This document shows, in pieces, positions 1 to 7,059 of a DNA stretch of 36,863 nt; the first letter of the stretch is position 1, and each line of letters begins with the position of its first letter. The notes under the pieces were generated by a model that saw nothing but the letters and a program-made list of their open reading frames with translations, made no database searches and was not told where the DNA came from. A program made the position numbers and the translations under genes. Source of the stretch: Propionibacteriaceae bacterium (GTDB lineage: Bacteria; Actinomycetota; Actinomycetes; Propionibacteriales; Propionibacteriaceae); the NCBI GenBank assembly GCA_027492675.1, contig JAPUEI010000071.1, forward strand, positions 15,174 to 52,036, in the 5' to 3' direction.

Positions 1-8
1 GACCTCTC

Positions 9-36
9 CTCGAGGGGTACAGGGCCTCTCCCCGAG
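9..36 (-). terminator. Possible terminator hairpin after the adenosine deaminase gene
   Basis: Bases 9-17 (CTCGAGGGG) can pair with 30-36 (CCCCGAG), giving a seven-pair stem with one bulged base and a loop of about 12 nt, just beyond the stop codon of the minus-strand deaminase gene. There is no T tract, as is common in high-GC actinobacteria. The stem is short and the call is weak. Confidence 0.3.
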
Positions 37-37
37 A

Positions 38-1084
38 TCAGTGGGGCGTGGGGGAGGAGGCGAGCCAGGCGGCCACCTCGTACAGCCAGGTCTGTTTGTC
101 GGACTCGCTCGCGAAGGACGCCTGGATGCTGGAGCGGGCGAGGTCGGCGAGCTGGACGTCGGTGAAGCCATGGACGTCGCGAGCCATCTCGTACTGGTCG
201 GTGAGTCTCGAGAAGAACAGCAACGGGTCGTCAGCCCCCAACGCGACGGTGGCGCCCGCCTCGACCAGGGTGCGCAGCGGCACGTCGGCCGCCGACTCGT
301 ACACCCCCAGGTGCACGTTCGACGTAGGGCAGACCTCGAACGCGACCCCGCTGTCGACGAGCCGGGCCAGAAGCTCCGGGTCCTCGACCGCGCGCACCCC
401 GTGGCCGAGCCGTGTCGGCGACAGCGCGTCGACCACGCGCCGTACGTGATCCGGACCGCACAGCTCGCCTCCGTGAGGTACGCCGGGCAGCCCGCCGCGC
501 CGCGCGATGGCGAACGCGTGCGACCAGTCCTCGGTGACGCCGGCGTGCTCGTCGTTGGACAGCCCGAAGGCCACCACGTCGCCCGGCCCGTCACCGGCGT
601 GCCGCACCGCCAGCCGGGCCAGCGTCTGGGCGTCGAGCGCGTTGCGCAACCGCGAGGCGGCGACGACCACCCCGACGCTCACCCCGTGTAGCCGGCTCGC
701 CACCGCGGCCTCGTCCAGCACGATCTCCAACGCCTCGACGAGCCCGCCGACATGAGGGGCGTACGAGGTGGGGTCGATCTGGATCTCGAGACGCCGCGAC
801 CCCTCCCGGGCGTCGTTCGCGACGGCCGACTGGACGACCCGGCGCATCGCGTACTCGCTGGTGACGACGAGACGAGCCATGTCGTACGAGCGCTGGAACC
901 GGTGCCAGCCACGGACGGTCTGCGGCACGGACAGGGGGTCGGCATCGACGAGCGACTCCGGCAGTGGCACGTCGGCGTACTCGGCCAGTTCCCGCAGCGT
1001 GGCCACGTCCAGCGACCCCGTGAAGTGGAGGTGGAGGTGGGCCTTGGGCAGCAGACGCAGGTCTCGACGCGTCGTGTGCTGCAT
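38..1084 (-). CDS. add: Adenosine deaminase
   Basis: A 348-residue cytosolic zinc enzyme that deaminates adenosine or deoxyadenosine to inosine in purine salvage. The N-terminal PKAHLHLHFTGSL segment matches the zinc-binding HxH of the family (H18 and H20 from the start chosen). Later come the catalytic HGGE, RLGHGV, CPTSNV and the zinc/catalytic GADDP segment, in the normal order and at normal length. A longer reading from 1147 is possible, but the extra 21 residues cover a palindrome and a -10 box. TAGGGT lies 8 bases before the ATG at 1084, so I place a leaderless start there. The gene is divergent from the metallo-beta-lactamase-fold gene at 1203. Family is confident; exact substrate (adenosine versus a related aminopurine) is not proven. 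Confidence 0.9.
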   Translation of the reverse strand: MQHTTRRDLRLLPKAHLHLHFTGSLDVATLRELAEYADVPLPESLVDADPLSVPQTVRGWHRFQRSYDMARLVVTSEYAMRRVVQSAVANDAREGSRRLEIQIDPTSYAPHVGGLVEALEIVLDEAAVASRLHGVSVGVVVAASRLRNALDAQTLARLAVRHAGDGPGDVVAFGLSNDEHAGVTEDWSHAFAIARRGGLPGVPHGGELCGPDHVRRVVDALSPTRLGHGVRAVEDPELLARLVDSGVAFEVCPTSNVHLGVYESAADVPLRTLVEAGATVALGADDPLLFFSRLTDQYEMARDVHGFTDVQLADLARSSIQASFASESDKQTWLYEVAAWLASSPTPH

Positions 1085-1092
1085 ACGAGGTG

Positions 1093-1098
1093 ACCCTA
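1093..1098 (-). promoter_or_regulatory. -10 box of the adenosine deaminase promoter (leaderless)
   Basis: The minus strand reads TAGGGT, followed by 8 bases and then the ATG at 1084. This fits a -10 element whose transcript begins at or next to the start codon. The same arrangement recurs at other genes in the window. Confidence 0.55.
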
Positions 1099-1105
1099 CT
1101 GCCGC

Positions 1106-1129
1106 ATGTCTACCCGTTTGGGTAGACAT
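1106..1129. promoter_or_regulatory. Perfect palindromic operator candidate
   Basis: Arm ATGTCTACCC (1106-1115), a four-base centre (1116-1119) and arm GGGTAGACAT (1120-1129) make a perfect 10-bp inverted repeat. It sits just upstream of the deaminase -10 box, covering the -35 position, and about 75 bp upstream of the divergent gene at 1203. Its size and symmetry fit a dimeric repressor site (TetR- or GntR-like). The regulator is not identifiable from this window. A 10-bp stem with a 4-nt loop could also act as an RNA hairpin. Confidence 0.6.
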
Positions 1130-1202
1130 TGCCGGGTCGTCTGGCATCTACCCCGTCGTCCTCGCTACGTTCGCCCTAGTCACCACGACAGAGGAGTGCC
1201 CG

Positions 1203-1850
1203 ATGCCGCAACCCGTCACGGGAGCGACCGCCCGCATCGACCGGGTGGTGACGTTCGCGCGCGTCCCCTCCGACCACACTCCGCTTTCCGAGAACGCCAA
1301 CGTCTGGCTCGTGGGCGACGACGCGGAGGTCATCGTCGTGGACCCCGCGCACGACCTCGACGCGATCCTGCGCGCCATCGCCGGGCGCCACGTGGTCGCC
1401 GTGGTGGAGACCCATGGCCACGACCACCACGCGTCGGTCGTGCACGCAGTACGGGAGGCGACCGGAGCGCCCCTGCTGCTCCATCACGACGACGTGGCGG
1501 TGTGGAAGGCGACCGTTCCGACCTCCCCCGACGGGGACCTCGCGACGGGCCAGGTCGTCGACGTGGCCGGGGTCCGGATGGTCGTGCTGCACACCCCGGG
1601 ACACACGCCCGGAGCCGTCTGCCTGTACGTCCCCGAGCTGGGTGCCGTCCTCACCGGGGAGACGTTGCTGCGGGGTGGGCCAGGCGCGACAGGTCTCTCC
1701 TACAGCCACTTCGGCACGATCATCGCCTCGATCCGCGATCACCTGCTGACCCTGCCGCCGGACACGCGCGTGCTCCCCGGCCGTGGGGACGAGACGACGA
1801 TCGGTGACGAGGCGGCACACCTCGACGAGTGGATCGCCCGGGGCCACTAG
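1203..1850 (+). CDS. Metallo-beta-lactamase-fold hydrolase with altered metal ligands
   Basis: 215 residues with the MBL fold shared by glyoxalase II-like hydrolases. The usual HxHxDH motif reads HGHDHH (residues 71-76), so the Asp position is His75. The next metal His is intact (TPGHTPG, H134). The bridging Asp of the usual TGDT is Glu153 (LTGETLL), and the last His of PGHG is Arg194 (LPGRGDETTI). Three substitutions suggest a changed or weakened dinuclear centre, so hydrolase activity is not certain. The start ATG follows AGAGGAG at good spacing. It is divergent from the deaminase gene, with the 1106-1129 palindrome between them, and convergent with the UbiA gene. No signal peptide, so cytosolic. 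The substrate cannot be deduced. Confidence 0.8.
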   Translation: MPQPVTGATARIDRVVTFARVPSDHTPLSENANVWLVGDDAEVIVVDPAHDLDAILRAIAGRHVVAVVETHGHDHHASVVHAVREATGAPLLLHHDDVAVWKATVPTSPDGDLATGQVVDVAGVRMVVLHTPGHTPGAVCLYVPELGAVLTGETLLRGGPGATGLSYSHFGTIIASIRDHLLTLPPDTRVLPGRGDETTIGDEAAHLDEWIARGH

Positions 1851-1878
1851 GTCCTCCGGGCCACGGGGCCGTACGGGC

Positions 1879-2817
1879 TCAGACGGGCCTGGTCAGCACG
1901 GCGAGCCCCGTCGACGCGAGCCACAGCACGCCGAGCACGATGAGCACGGGGTCGTGCAGCACCACGTTCTCCGGCTCGCCCGCCTCGCCACGGTCGATGT
2001 CGCGCGCGTAGCTGAGGATCGCCAACGTGAAGGGTGCGATCGACACGGCCGTCCACGGCACGTTCCACAGCACGCGGGTGCGCTGGTCGAACGCCCACAG
2101 GCTGTAGAACGTCACGACCAGGGTCGCCGAAGAGGCCCAGACGAAGCGCAGGTAGTCGGCCGAGTATGCGGCCAGCGACGGCCTCGTACCGGCCTCAGGA
2201 CCGAGCTGTACGAGCTCGGAGTACCGCTTGCCCGCCACCATGAACAAGGAGCCGAACGAGGCGACCAGCAAGAACCACTGGCTGATCATGATCCCGCTGG
2301 CGACGCCACCCGCGAGGGCCCGGAGCAGGAAGCCCAGCGCGACGATCGCCAGATCGACGATCGGACGGTGCTTGAGCCACAGGGTGTAACCGATCTGAAG
2401 CACCGCGTACACGACGAGGACGTAACCGAGCGTCGTCGAGGTCCAGAAGCCGAGAACCAGGCTGCCGGTCAAACACACGGCCGCGAGGCAGAGCGCGACG
2501 GGCACGGACAGCTCGCCGGCGGCGATGGGCCGCAGCCGCTTCGTGGGGTGCAGCCGGTCGTCCGCGGCGTCGCGGGAGTCGTTGACGAGGTAGACGAACG
2601 CGCTCACGCCGATGAATGCGACCAGCGCGAGCAGGGTCGCGGTGAGCACCGAGGGCTGCAGGACCCGTCCGGCCGCGAGAGGCGCAGCGAACACCAGGAG
2701 GTTCTTGACCCATTGCTTGGGGCGCAACGCGCGGATGACCGCAGGTACGCGAGATCGCCGAGGCGCCGATGCAGGCCCGTCGGGTGTCGTCACAAGCTGC
2801 GCGTCGTCGTCCATCAC
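1879..2817 (-). CDS. UbiA-family prenyltransferase, probable decaprenyl-phosphate phosphoribosyltransferase
   Basis: A 312-residue polytopic membrane protein of the UbiA superfamily. The segment KQWVKNLLVFAAPLAAG and the Asp-rich NDSRDAADD motif followed by HPTKRLRPIAAG are typical of the actinobacterial group that includes mycobacterial Rv3806c, which transfers phosphoribose to decaprenyl phosphate on the way to the arabinose donor DPA. Eight or nine hydrophobic segments are visible. The DprE1/DprE2 epimerase pair and the phosphatase often near it are not in this window, so the role in arabinan synthesis is inferred from family only. Start is GTG 2817 or ATG 2814. A TAGGCT box (2828-2823) lies 5 or 8 bases upstream respectively, suggesting a leaderless mRNA. 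Confidence 0.82.
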   Translation of the reverse strand: MMDDDAQLVTTPDGPASAPRRSRVPAVIRALRPKQWVKNLLVFAAPLAAGRVLQPSVLTATLLALVAFIGVSAFVYLVNDSRDAADDRLHPTKRLRPIAAGELSVPVALCLAAVCLTGSLVLGFWTSTTLGYVLVVYAVLQIGYTLWLKHRPIVDLAIVALGFLLRALAGGVASGIMISQWFLLVASFGSLFMVAGKRYSELVQLGPEAGTRPSLAAYSADYLRFVWASSATLVVTFYSLWAFDQRTRVLWNVPWTAVSIAPFTLAILSYARDIDRGEAGEPENVVLHDPVLIVLGVLWLASTGLAVLTRPV

Positions 2818-2822
2818 CCGTC

Positions 2823-2849
2823 AGCCTAGGCGACGAGTGGCACTAGGGT
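2823..2849. promoter_or_regulatory. Compact divergent promoter pair between the UbiA gene and the lipoprotein gene
   Basis: Two -10 boxes face away from each other: TAGGCT on the minus strand at 2828-2823, for the UbiA gene, and TAGGGT on the plus strand at 2844-2849, for the lipoprotein gene. Predicted transcript starts fall on or beside the start codons. Only about 38 bp separate the two coding regions, so the -35 region of each promoter overlaps the other gene or promoter. Confidence 0.5.
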
Positions 2850-2855
2850 GTGCGC

Positions 2856-3281
2856 GTGCATCGCAACCGTCGGATCGGCCTGGCCATCGTCATGGCGTCG
2901 GCCGTGCTGTTCGGAGGCTGTGCTGCGCGTTCTCAGACCTCGCAGGTGTCATCGAGCATCCCCGCTCCGACCCGTCCGGCGCCGTCGGGCACCGCGACGA
3001 TGGCCGCCCTCGGGTGGCGGAACGGCCCGGCCGATCGCGTGCTGCTGCCCTCCGACACGGCCATCGACCGCCGCGTCGACCAGGTGAACGTCATCACCGC
3101 CGTCGGGCGTCCGGCGTCCGCGGCAGCGGTGCTGACGCTGCTCAACGAGACGTTGCCGTCGTACGGCTGGGCGATCACCGCCTCGGGCGGCGGGTCGCTG
3201 GTGTTCGGCGACGCGCTCTACGACGGCGCGTTCACCTCCGACGACAGCGTCTGGGCGCTCACCATCCGCGTCCGGAAGTAG
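2856..3281 (+). CDS. Small secreted lipoprotein of unknown function
   Basis: About 141 residues. The N-terminus is basic (HRNRR), followed by a hydrophobic stretch and the lipobox LFGGC, so the product should be exported by Sec and anchored by a lipidated Cys. The mature part starts with a Ser/Thr/Pro-rich linker and then a compact domain with alternating hydrophobic strands ending in VWALTIRVRK. No family was recognised. A GTG at 2850 is also in frame, but TAGGGT at 2844-2849 would put the transcript start at 2856, so the GTG at 2856 is preferred. It ends 4 bp before the stop of the convergent epimerase gene. Lipoprotein status is well supported; function is not. Confidence 0.75.
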   Translation: MHRNRRIGLAIVMASAVLFGGCAARSQTSQVSSSIPAPTRPAPSGTATMAALGWRNGPADRVLLPSDTAIDRRVDQVNVITAVGRPASAAAVLTLLNETLPSYGWAITASGGGSLVFGDALYDGAFTSDDSVWALTIRVRK

Positions 3282-3285
3282 CGGC

Positions 3286-4380
3286 TCAGGACCGCGTCGT
3301 CCAGACCGCGTCGTCCGGCACGACCCGACCGGCCGCGTGGCTCGCGCCGGGGGAGTCGTCGAGGACGATCTGCCCGTTCCTGTACGGCGTGCCCTGGTCG
3401 TCGGTCGCGATCGACCACCACGCGGCATCGAGGTCATGGACGTGGTTCGGCCGGATCGCTGACGCGAGCGCCGCGGCCGCCGAGACGCCCAGTTCCGACT
3501 CCATCATCGACCCGACCATCACGTCGAGCCCGGCGTCGACGGCCTCTGCCGCGATCTCCAGCCCGGCGCCGATGCCGCCGCACTTGGCGAGCTTGATGTT
3601 CACGACGTCACCGCTGCTGGCCGCGATCGCTCTGCGCAGGTCGTGGATGCTGAACACCGACTCGTCCAGCACGATCGGCACCTCGTACCGACGGCGCAGC
3701 TCGGCGTGACCTTCGAGGTCCCACGCCGGCAGCGGCTGCTCGACGAACTCCAGCGGCACCTCGGCCGCCAACAGGCGCTCGATCGCCGACGCGGCGCCGT
3801 CCAGGTCCCAGGCCTGGTTCGCGTCGATGCGGACAGGTACGGACGGGGCTTCGCGCGCGATCCGTACCACTCTGTCGACGTCGGCCGGGTCGAGCCCGAC
3901 CTTCACCTTCACCTGGCTGAACGCGGAGGCGTCCACGGTGCCGGCGAAGCCCCCCTGCGCCGGGAGCGTGACGTCCGTGCCGACGGACAGTTCCGTGCCG
4001 CCGACGTACCGGGCCAGCGGCACTCCCGCAGCCCGTGCCAGCAGGTCGAGCACCGCGGTCTCGGTCGCGGCCCGGGCGCCGCCATTGCCGACGACGGCCT
4101 GGCCGAGGCGTGAGGAGATCTGCGGAAGGGGCTCGGTCGTCGGGTCCCAGCCGAGCAGCGACTCGGCGAGCGGGCCGAGGACACACGCCTCGATGCTCTC
4201 CAGCGACTCCCCGGTGACGCGCCACACCTGCGGGCCCTCGCCGAACCCCGTACCGCCGTCGGCGTCGGTGACCCGGACGGCCACGCTGACGACGTGGTCC
4301 GTACGTCTCAGGGCCGTCACGAACGGTGTGTGAAGGAGGCGGGACAGCCTCGACGTGGCGACTTCTACGATGCGTGCCAT
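3286..4380 (-). CDS. Dipeptide (L-Ala-D/L-Glu type) epimerase, enolase superfamily
   Basis: 364 residues with the full muconate-lactonising-enzyme set: KxK base (K158, K160), metal ligands D186, E214 and D239, and the second base K263/K266 in NIKLAK. The C-terminal HDLD (D316, D318) matches the DxD motif that binds the amino group of dipeptides in L-Ala-D/L-Glu epimerases. This separates it from o-succinylbenzoate synthase and mandelate racemase. The reaction inverts the C-alpha of the second residue of a dipeptide, classically during recycling of cell-wall peptides. It is the last gene of a minus-strand operon, overlapping the serine hydrolase gene by 16 bp. Dipeptide specificity could differ from Ala-Glu. 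Confidence 0.85.
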   Translation of the reverse strand: MARIVEVATSRLSRLLHTPFVTALRRTDHVVSVAVRVTDADGGTGFGEGPQVWRVTGESLESIEACVLGPLAESLLGWDPTTEPLPQISSRLGQAVVGNGGARAATETAVLDLLARAAGVPLARYVGGTELSVGTDVTLPAQGGFAGTVDASAFSQVKVKVGLDPADVDRVVRIAREAPSVPVRIDANQAWDLDGAASAIERLLAAEVPLEFVEQPLPAWDLEGHAELRRRYEVPIVLDESVFSIHDLRRAIAASSGDVVNIKLAKCGGIGAGLEIAAEAVDAGLDVMVGSMMESELGVSAAAALASAIRPNHVHDLDAAWWSIATDDQGTPYRNGQIVLDDSPGASHAAGRVVPDDAVWTTRS

Positions 4381-5171
4381 CGGTTCCAGTGCTCCCAGGT
4401 GACGGCGCTCAGGTGAGCGACGAGGGTCATCCCGTCCGTGTCGGACAGGTCGGTGGTGGTGCAGACGGCGAGGACGTACTCGGGCGCGGCAACAGGCCGT
4501 ACGAGCGCGACGTCGTTCTTCACCCCGGTCACCCAGCCGCCCTTGCTGGCGCTCCAGGTGCCGGCGGGCAGGCCGGCGGGGATCATGCCGAGGTGCGTCT
4601 GCCGGGCCATGAGGGCGAGGGCGTCCGGGCCGGCGGGGTCGTCGGAGGTGGCCCAGTGACGTACGAGCCGGGCCAGCGCCATGGCGGTGACCGTGTTGGT
4701 GATGCCCTGCTCCTGCGCCGCCGCGTCGCCGATCAGCCGCTCCACGCGGATGTCGGGCAGCCCCAGCTCGTCGAGCAGGTGACGGACGGCGGCGAAGCCC
4801 ACCCGCTCCAAGAGCAGGTCGGCGGCGAGGTTGCCGGAGACGGTGACCATCCGGTCGGCGAGATCGTACGCGTCGACCTCGTGGTCCATCCGGTGCCAGG
4901 TCCAGTCGTCCTGGTCGTCGAGCTGCCGCAGGGCGAAGGTGCCGCCTGTCACGCTCGGGAACTCGGAGTGGACGTGGACGGAGGATGACGTACGAGCGCG
5001 GAGCAGGGCACCGAGCACGGCGAGCTTCATCGTGCTCGCCGCGTAGTGGGGCTCGTCGGCCCGCCGGGTGACCTCGACGCCGTCGGCGAGCAAGGCGAGC
5101 GAGAAGGATCCGGGAACCCCGTCGAGTGCCGCGTCCCAGGCGCTCCGCAGGTCTGTTGTGTGGTCCGTCAC
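4365..5171 (-). CDS. Class A beta-lactamase-related serine hydrolase
   Basis: 268 residues of the penicillin-recognising serine enzyme fold (beta-lactamase2 type). The SxxK motif is STMK (S46, K49), the SDN-like motif is SGN (S112-N114) and the KTG-like motif is KGG (K210-G212). I see no ExxLN that would carry the deacylating Glu of true class A beta-lactamases, and no signal peptide. A cytosolic peptidase or amidase acting on small peptides is therefore more likely than antibiotic resistance. The start is GTG 5171, one base after the upstream stop, so translation is probably coupled. A reading extended to 5465 overlaps the aminotransferase-fold gene and is rejected. The operon context with the dipeptide epimerase suggests peptide processing. 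Confidence 0.78.
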   Translation of the reverse strand: MTDHTTDLRSAWDAALDGVPGSFSLALLADGVEVTRRADEPHYAASTMKLAVLGALLRARTSSSVHVHSEFPSVTGGTFALRQLDDQDDWTWHRMDHEVDAYDLADRMVTVSGNLAADLLLERVGFAAVRHLLDELGLPDIRVERLIGDAAAQEQGITNTVTAMALARLVRHWATSDDPAGPDALALMARQTHLGMIPAGLPAGTWSASKGGWVTGVKNDVALVRPVAAPEYVLAVCTTTDLSDTDGMTLVAHLSAVTWEHWNRWHAS

Positions 5172-5172
5172 G

Positions 5173-6381
5173 TCAGCCCAGGAACTCCGCCAGACCGGCG
5201 AGCGCGCGGTCGACGTCGTCGGTCGTCGAGTACGGCGCCAGCCCCAGCCGCAGCCCGGTCTCGTCGGCGAGTCCCAGCCGCCGGAACGGCTCGTACGCGT
5301 AGAACTGACCCGCCGGCGCCAGGACGCCCCGCTCGGCGAGGAAGGCGTACGCGTCGCGGGTGGCTCGGCCCTCGATCGTGACGAGCAGCGTCGGCGTACG
5401 GCGCGCGGCGCGTGAGTGGACGGTGACTCCCGGAAGGGCGGCCAGTCCGCGCTCCAGACGCTCACGGAGGGCCAGCTCGTGGGCGTCGATGGCCGCGAAC
5501 GAGCTCCTCAGCTTGTCGCGACGCGAGGTGGCGTCCCCGGGGGCGATCCCCGCGAGGAAGTCGACGGCGGCCGTGGCGCCCGCGAGCGTCTCGTACGGCA
5601 GCGTCCCGAGCTCGAAGCGCTCGGGCACGTCGGTGGTCGACGGCAGCAGCTTGTCCGGCCAGAGCTGCTCCAGGACGGCCGGGTCCGCGCCGAGAACGCC
5701 GCAGTGAGGGCCGAGGAACTTGTACGGGGAGCACACGATGAGGTCGGCGCCGAGAGCCGCCGGGTCGACGAACTCGTGGGCCGCGTAGTGCACCGCGTCG
5801 ACGTACAGGAGGGCTCCGACGGCGTGCGCGAGGTCGGCGATCACCTTGTGGGGCGGGATGGTGCCGATGAGGTTCGAGGCGCCCGTGATCGCGACCAGCC
5901 GTGTCGACGCGGTGATGGCGGCCGCGACGCTGTCCAGGTCGACCTCCCCGGTCCGCGGGTCGACGTCGATCCACCGTACGGTCGCGCCGGCGGACTCCGC
6001 GGCCTGGACCCAGGGCCGTACGTTCCCGTCGTGATCGAGGCGCGACACCACGATCTCGTCGGCTGGGGACCAGTCCTTGGCCATGGCACGGGAGATGTCG
6101 TACGTGAGCTGCGTGGCGCTGCGCCCGTACACGATCCCGTTCGCCGGGAACCCCAGCAGGTCGGCGTACGCGCTCCGGAACGCGGCCACGGCTGCGTCGG
6201 CGGTGCGCTCGGACGCGCCAATCGTGCCGCGGTTCGACAGGGGGCCCATCAGCACGGCCGCGATGGTCTCAGCGACGACCCTCGGGGTCTGCGTGCCACC
6301 CGGTCCGTCGAAGTGCGCGACCCCCGAGGCGAGGGAGGGGAACTGGTCTCGAAGGGCGGCGACGTCGTAGGTCAAGGGCAC
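5173..6381 (-). CDS. Cysteine desulfurase-like PLP enzyme (class V aminotransferase fold)
   Basis: 402 residues, cytosolic. The PLP signature is clear: D195 and H198 in YVDAVHYA, and Schiff-base Lys221 in CSPYKFLGPHCG. Overall layout, from an N-terminal FDGPGGTQTP through to the C-terminal domain, matches the cysteine-desulfurase-like VC2184 family (TIGR01976), whose reaction is not established. It lacks an obvious catalytic Cys loop like that of IscS/SufS, so sulfur delivery is doubtful. It heads the operon with the serine hydrolase and the dipeptide epimerase. The start is GTG 6381, with TAGACT 7 bases upstream (leaderless). Kynureninase-like or amino-acid lyase activity are alternatives. 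Confidence 0.82.
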   Translation of the reverse strand: MPLTYDVAALRDQFPSLASGVAHFDGPGGTQTPRVVAETIAAVLMGPLSNRGTIGASERTADAAVAAFRSAYADLLGFPANGIVYGRSATQLTYDISRAMAKDWSPADEIVVSRLDHDGNVRPWVQAAESAGATVRWIDVDPRTGEVDLDSVAAAITASTRLVAITGASNLIGTIPPHKVIADLAHAVGALLYVDAVHYAAHEFVDPAALGADLIVCSPYKFLGPHCGVLGADPAVLEQLWPDKLLPSTTDVPERFELGTLPYETLAGATAAVDFLAGIAPGDATSRRDKLRSSFAAIDAHELALRERLERGLAALPGVTVHSRAARRTPTLLVTIEGRATRDAYAFLAERGVLAPAGQFYAYEPFRRLGLADETGLRLGLAPYSTTDDVDRALAGLAEFLG

Positions 6382-6388
6382 GTTGGGC

Positions 6389-6394
6389 AGTCTA
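6389..6394 (-). promoter_or_regulatory. -10 box for the PLP enzyme / serine hydrolase / epimerase operon
   Basis: The minus strand reads TAGACT, then 7 bases, then the GTG start at 6381. This leaderless arrangement gives the three-gene operon its own promoter, separate from maf upstream. Confidence 0.5.
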
Positions 6395-6448
6395 GGGAGG
6401 ACGCACCCGCGGCCACTCGCGTTCTCACGAGCGGGGCGTAGGAAAGAC

Positions 6449-7057
6449 TCAGGACGCCGGGGACCAGAGGTCGTGCCAGGTGACGCCGAGGTCGGCGAGC
6501 ATCATGCGGAGCAGAGGCAGGCTGATGCCCACGACGTTGTGGGGGTCGCCCTCGATGCCGGTGACGAAGGGCCCGCCGTAGCCGTCGATCGTGAAACCGC
6601 CCGCGACGTTCTCGGGCTCGCCGGTCGCCGCGTACGCCGCCATCTCGGAATCCGAGAGGTCGGCGAAGTGAACCAGGGTCACAGCGGTACGGGTGGCGCG
6701 GCGCTCCTGGCCGTCGACCGAGACGATGACGTGGTGGCCGGTGACCAGGCGCCCGGTGACGCCGCTGAGTCGTTGCCACAGCCGGGCGGCGGCCTGTGGG
6801 CTGCCGGGCTTGCCGTACGGGCGGCCGTCGACCTCGAGCATCGTGTCGCAGCCGACCACGATCACGTCGTCAGCGGGGAGTACTTGTGCGGCCACGGCCT
6901 CGGCCTTCAGCCGGGCCAGCTCACTCGTGAGGTCCTCGATGTCGTCGAGGTTCACCGCCGACTCGTCGACGTCGGAGACGATGGCGCTGGGATGCGTACC
7001 GGCCCGTCTCAGTGTCTCGAGACGGGCCGGCGACGCCGAGGCCAGGATCAGTCGCAC
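6449..7057 (-). CDS. maf: Maf family nucleoside triphosphate pyrophosphatase
   Basis: 202 residues. The N-terminal LILASASPARLETLRRAG is the Maf signature that binds the nucleotide. Further motifs are SDVDESAV, the central GCDTMLEVDGRPYGKP and GPFVTGIEGDPHNVVGI near the end. Maf proteins hydrolyse non-canonical or excess NTPs (dTTP, UTP, CTP or modified forms) to monophosphates, for pool cleaning or division control. The start is GTG 7057, 2 bp after the stop of the DUF937 gene, so the two are likely co-transcribed. Maf next to acyl-CoA carboxylase genes is a familiar actinobacterial arrangement (accD5, accE5 and maf in mycobacteria, from memory). Confidence 0.92.
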   Translation of the reverse strand: MRLILASASPARLETLRRAGTHPSAIVSDVDESAVNLDDIEDLTSELARLKAEAVAAQVLPADDVIVVGCDTMLEVDGRPYGKPGSPQAAARLWQRLSGVTGRLVTGHHVIVSVDGQERRATRTAVTLVHFADLSDSEMAAYAATGEPENVAGGFTIDGYGGPFVTGIEGDPHNVVGISLPLLRMMLADLGVTWHDLWSPAS

Positions 7058-7059
7058 GC

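Noticed and set aside
4365..5171. Beta-lactamase resistance gene
   Set aside because: No signal peptide and no ExxLN motif, and it is embedded in a peptide-metabolism operon; a general serine hydrolase is a safer call.
5172..5465. N-terminal extension of the serine hydrolase
   Set aside because: The added residues come from an alternate frame of the PLP-enzyme gene; GTG 5171 gives the normal family start.
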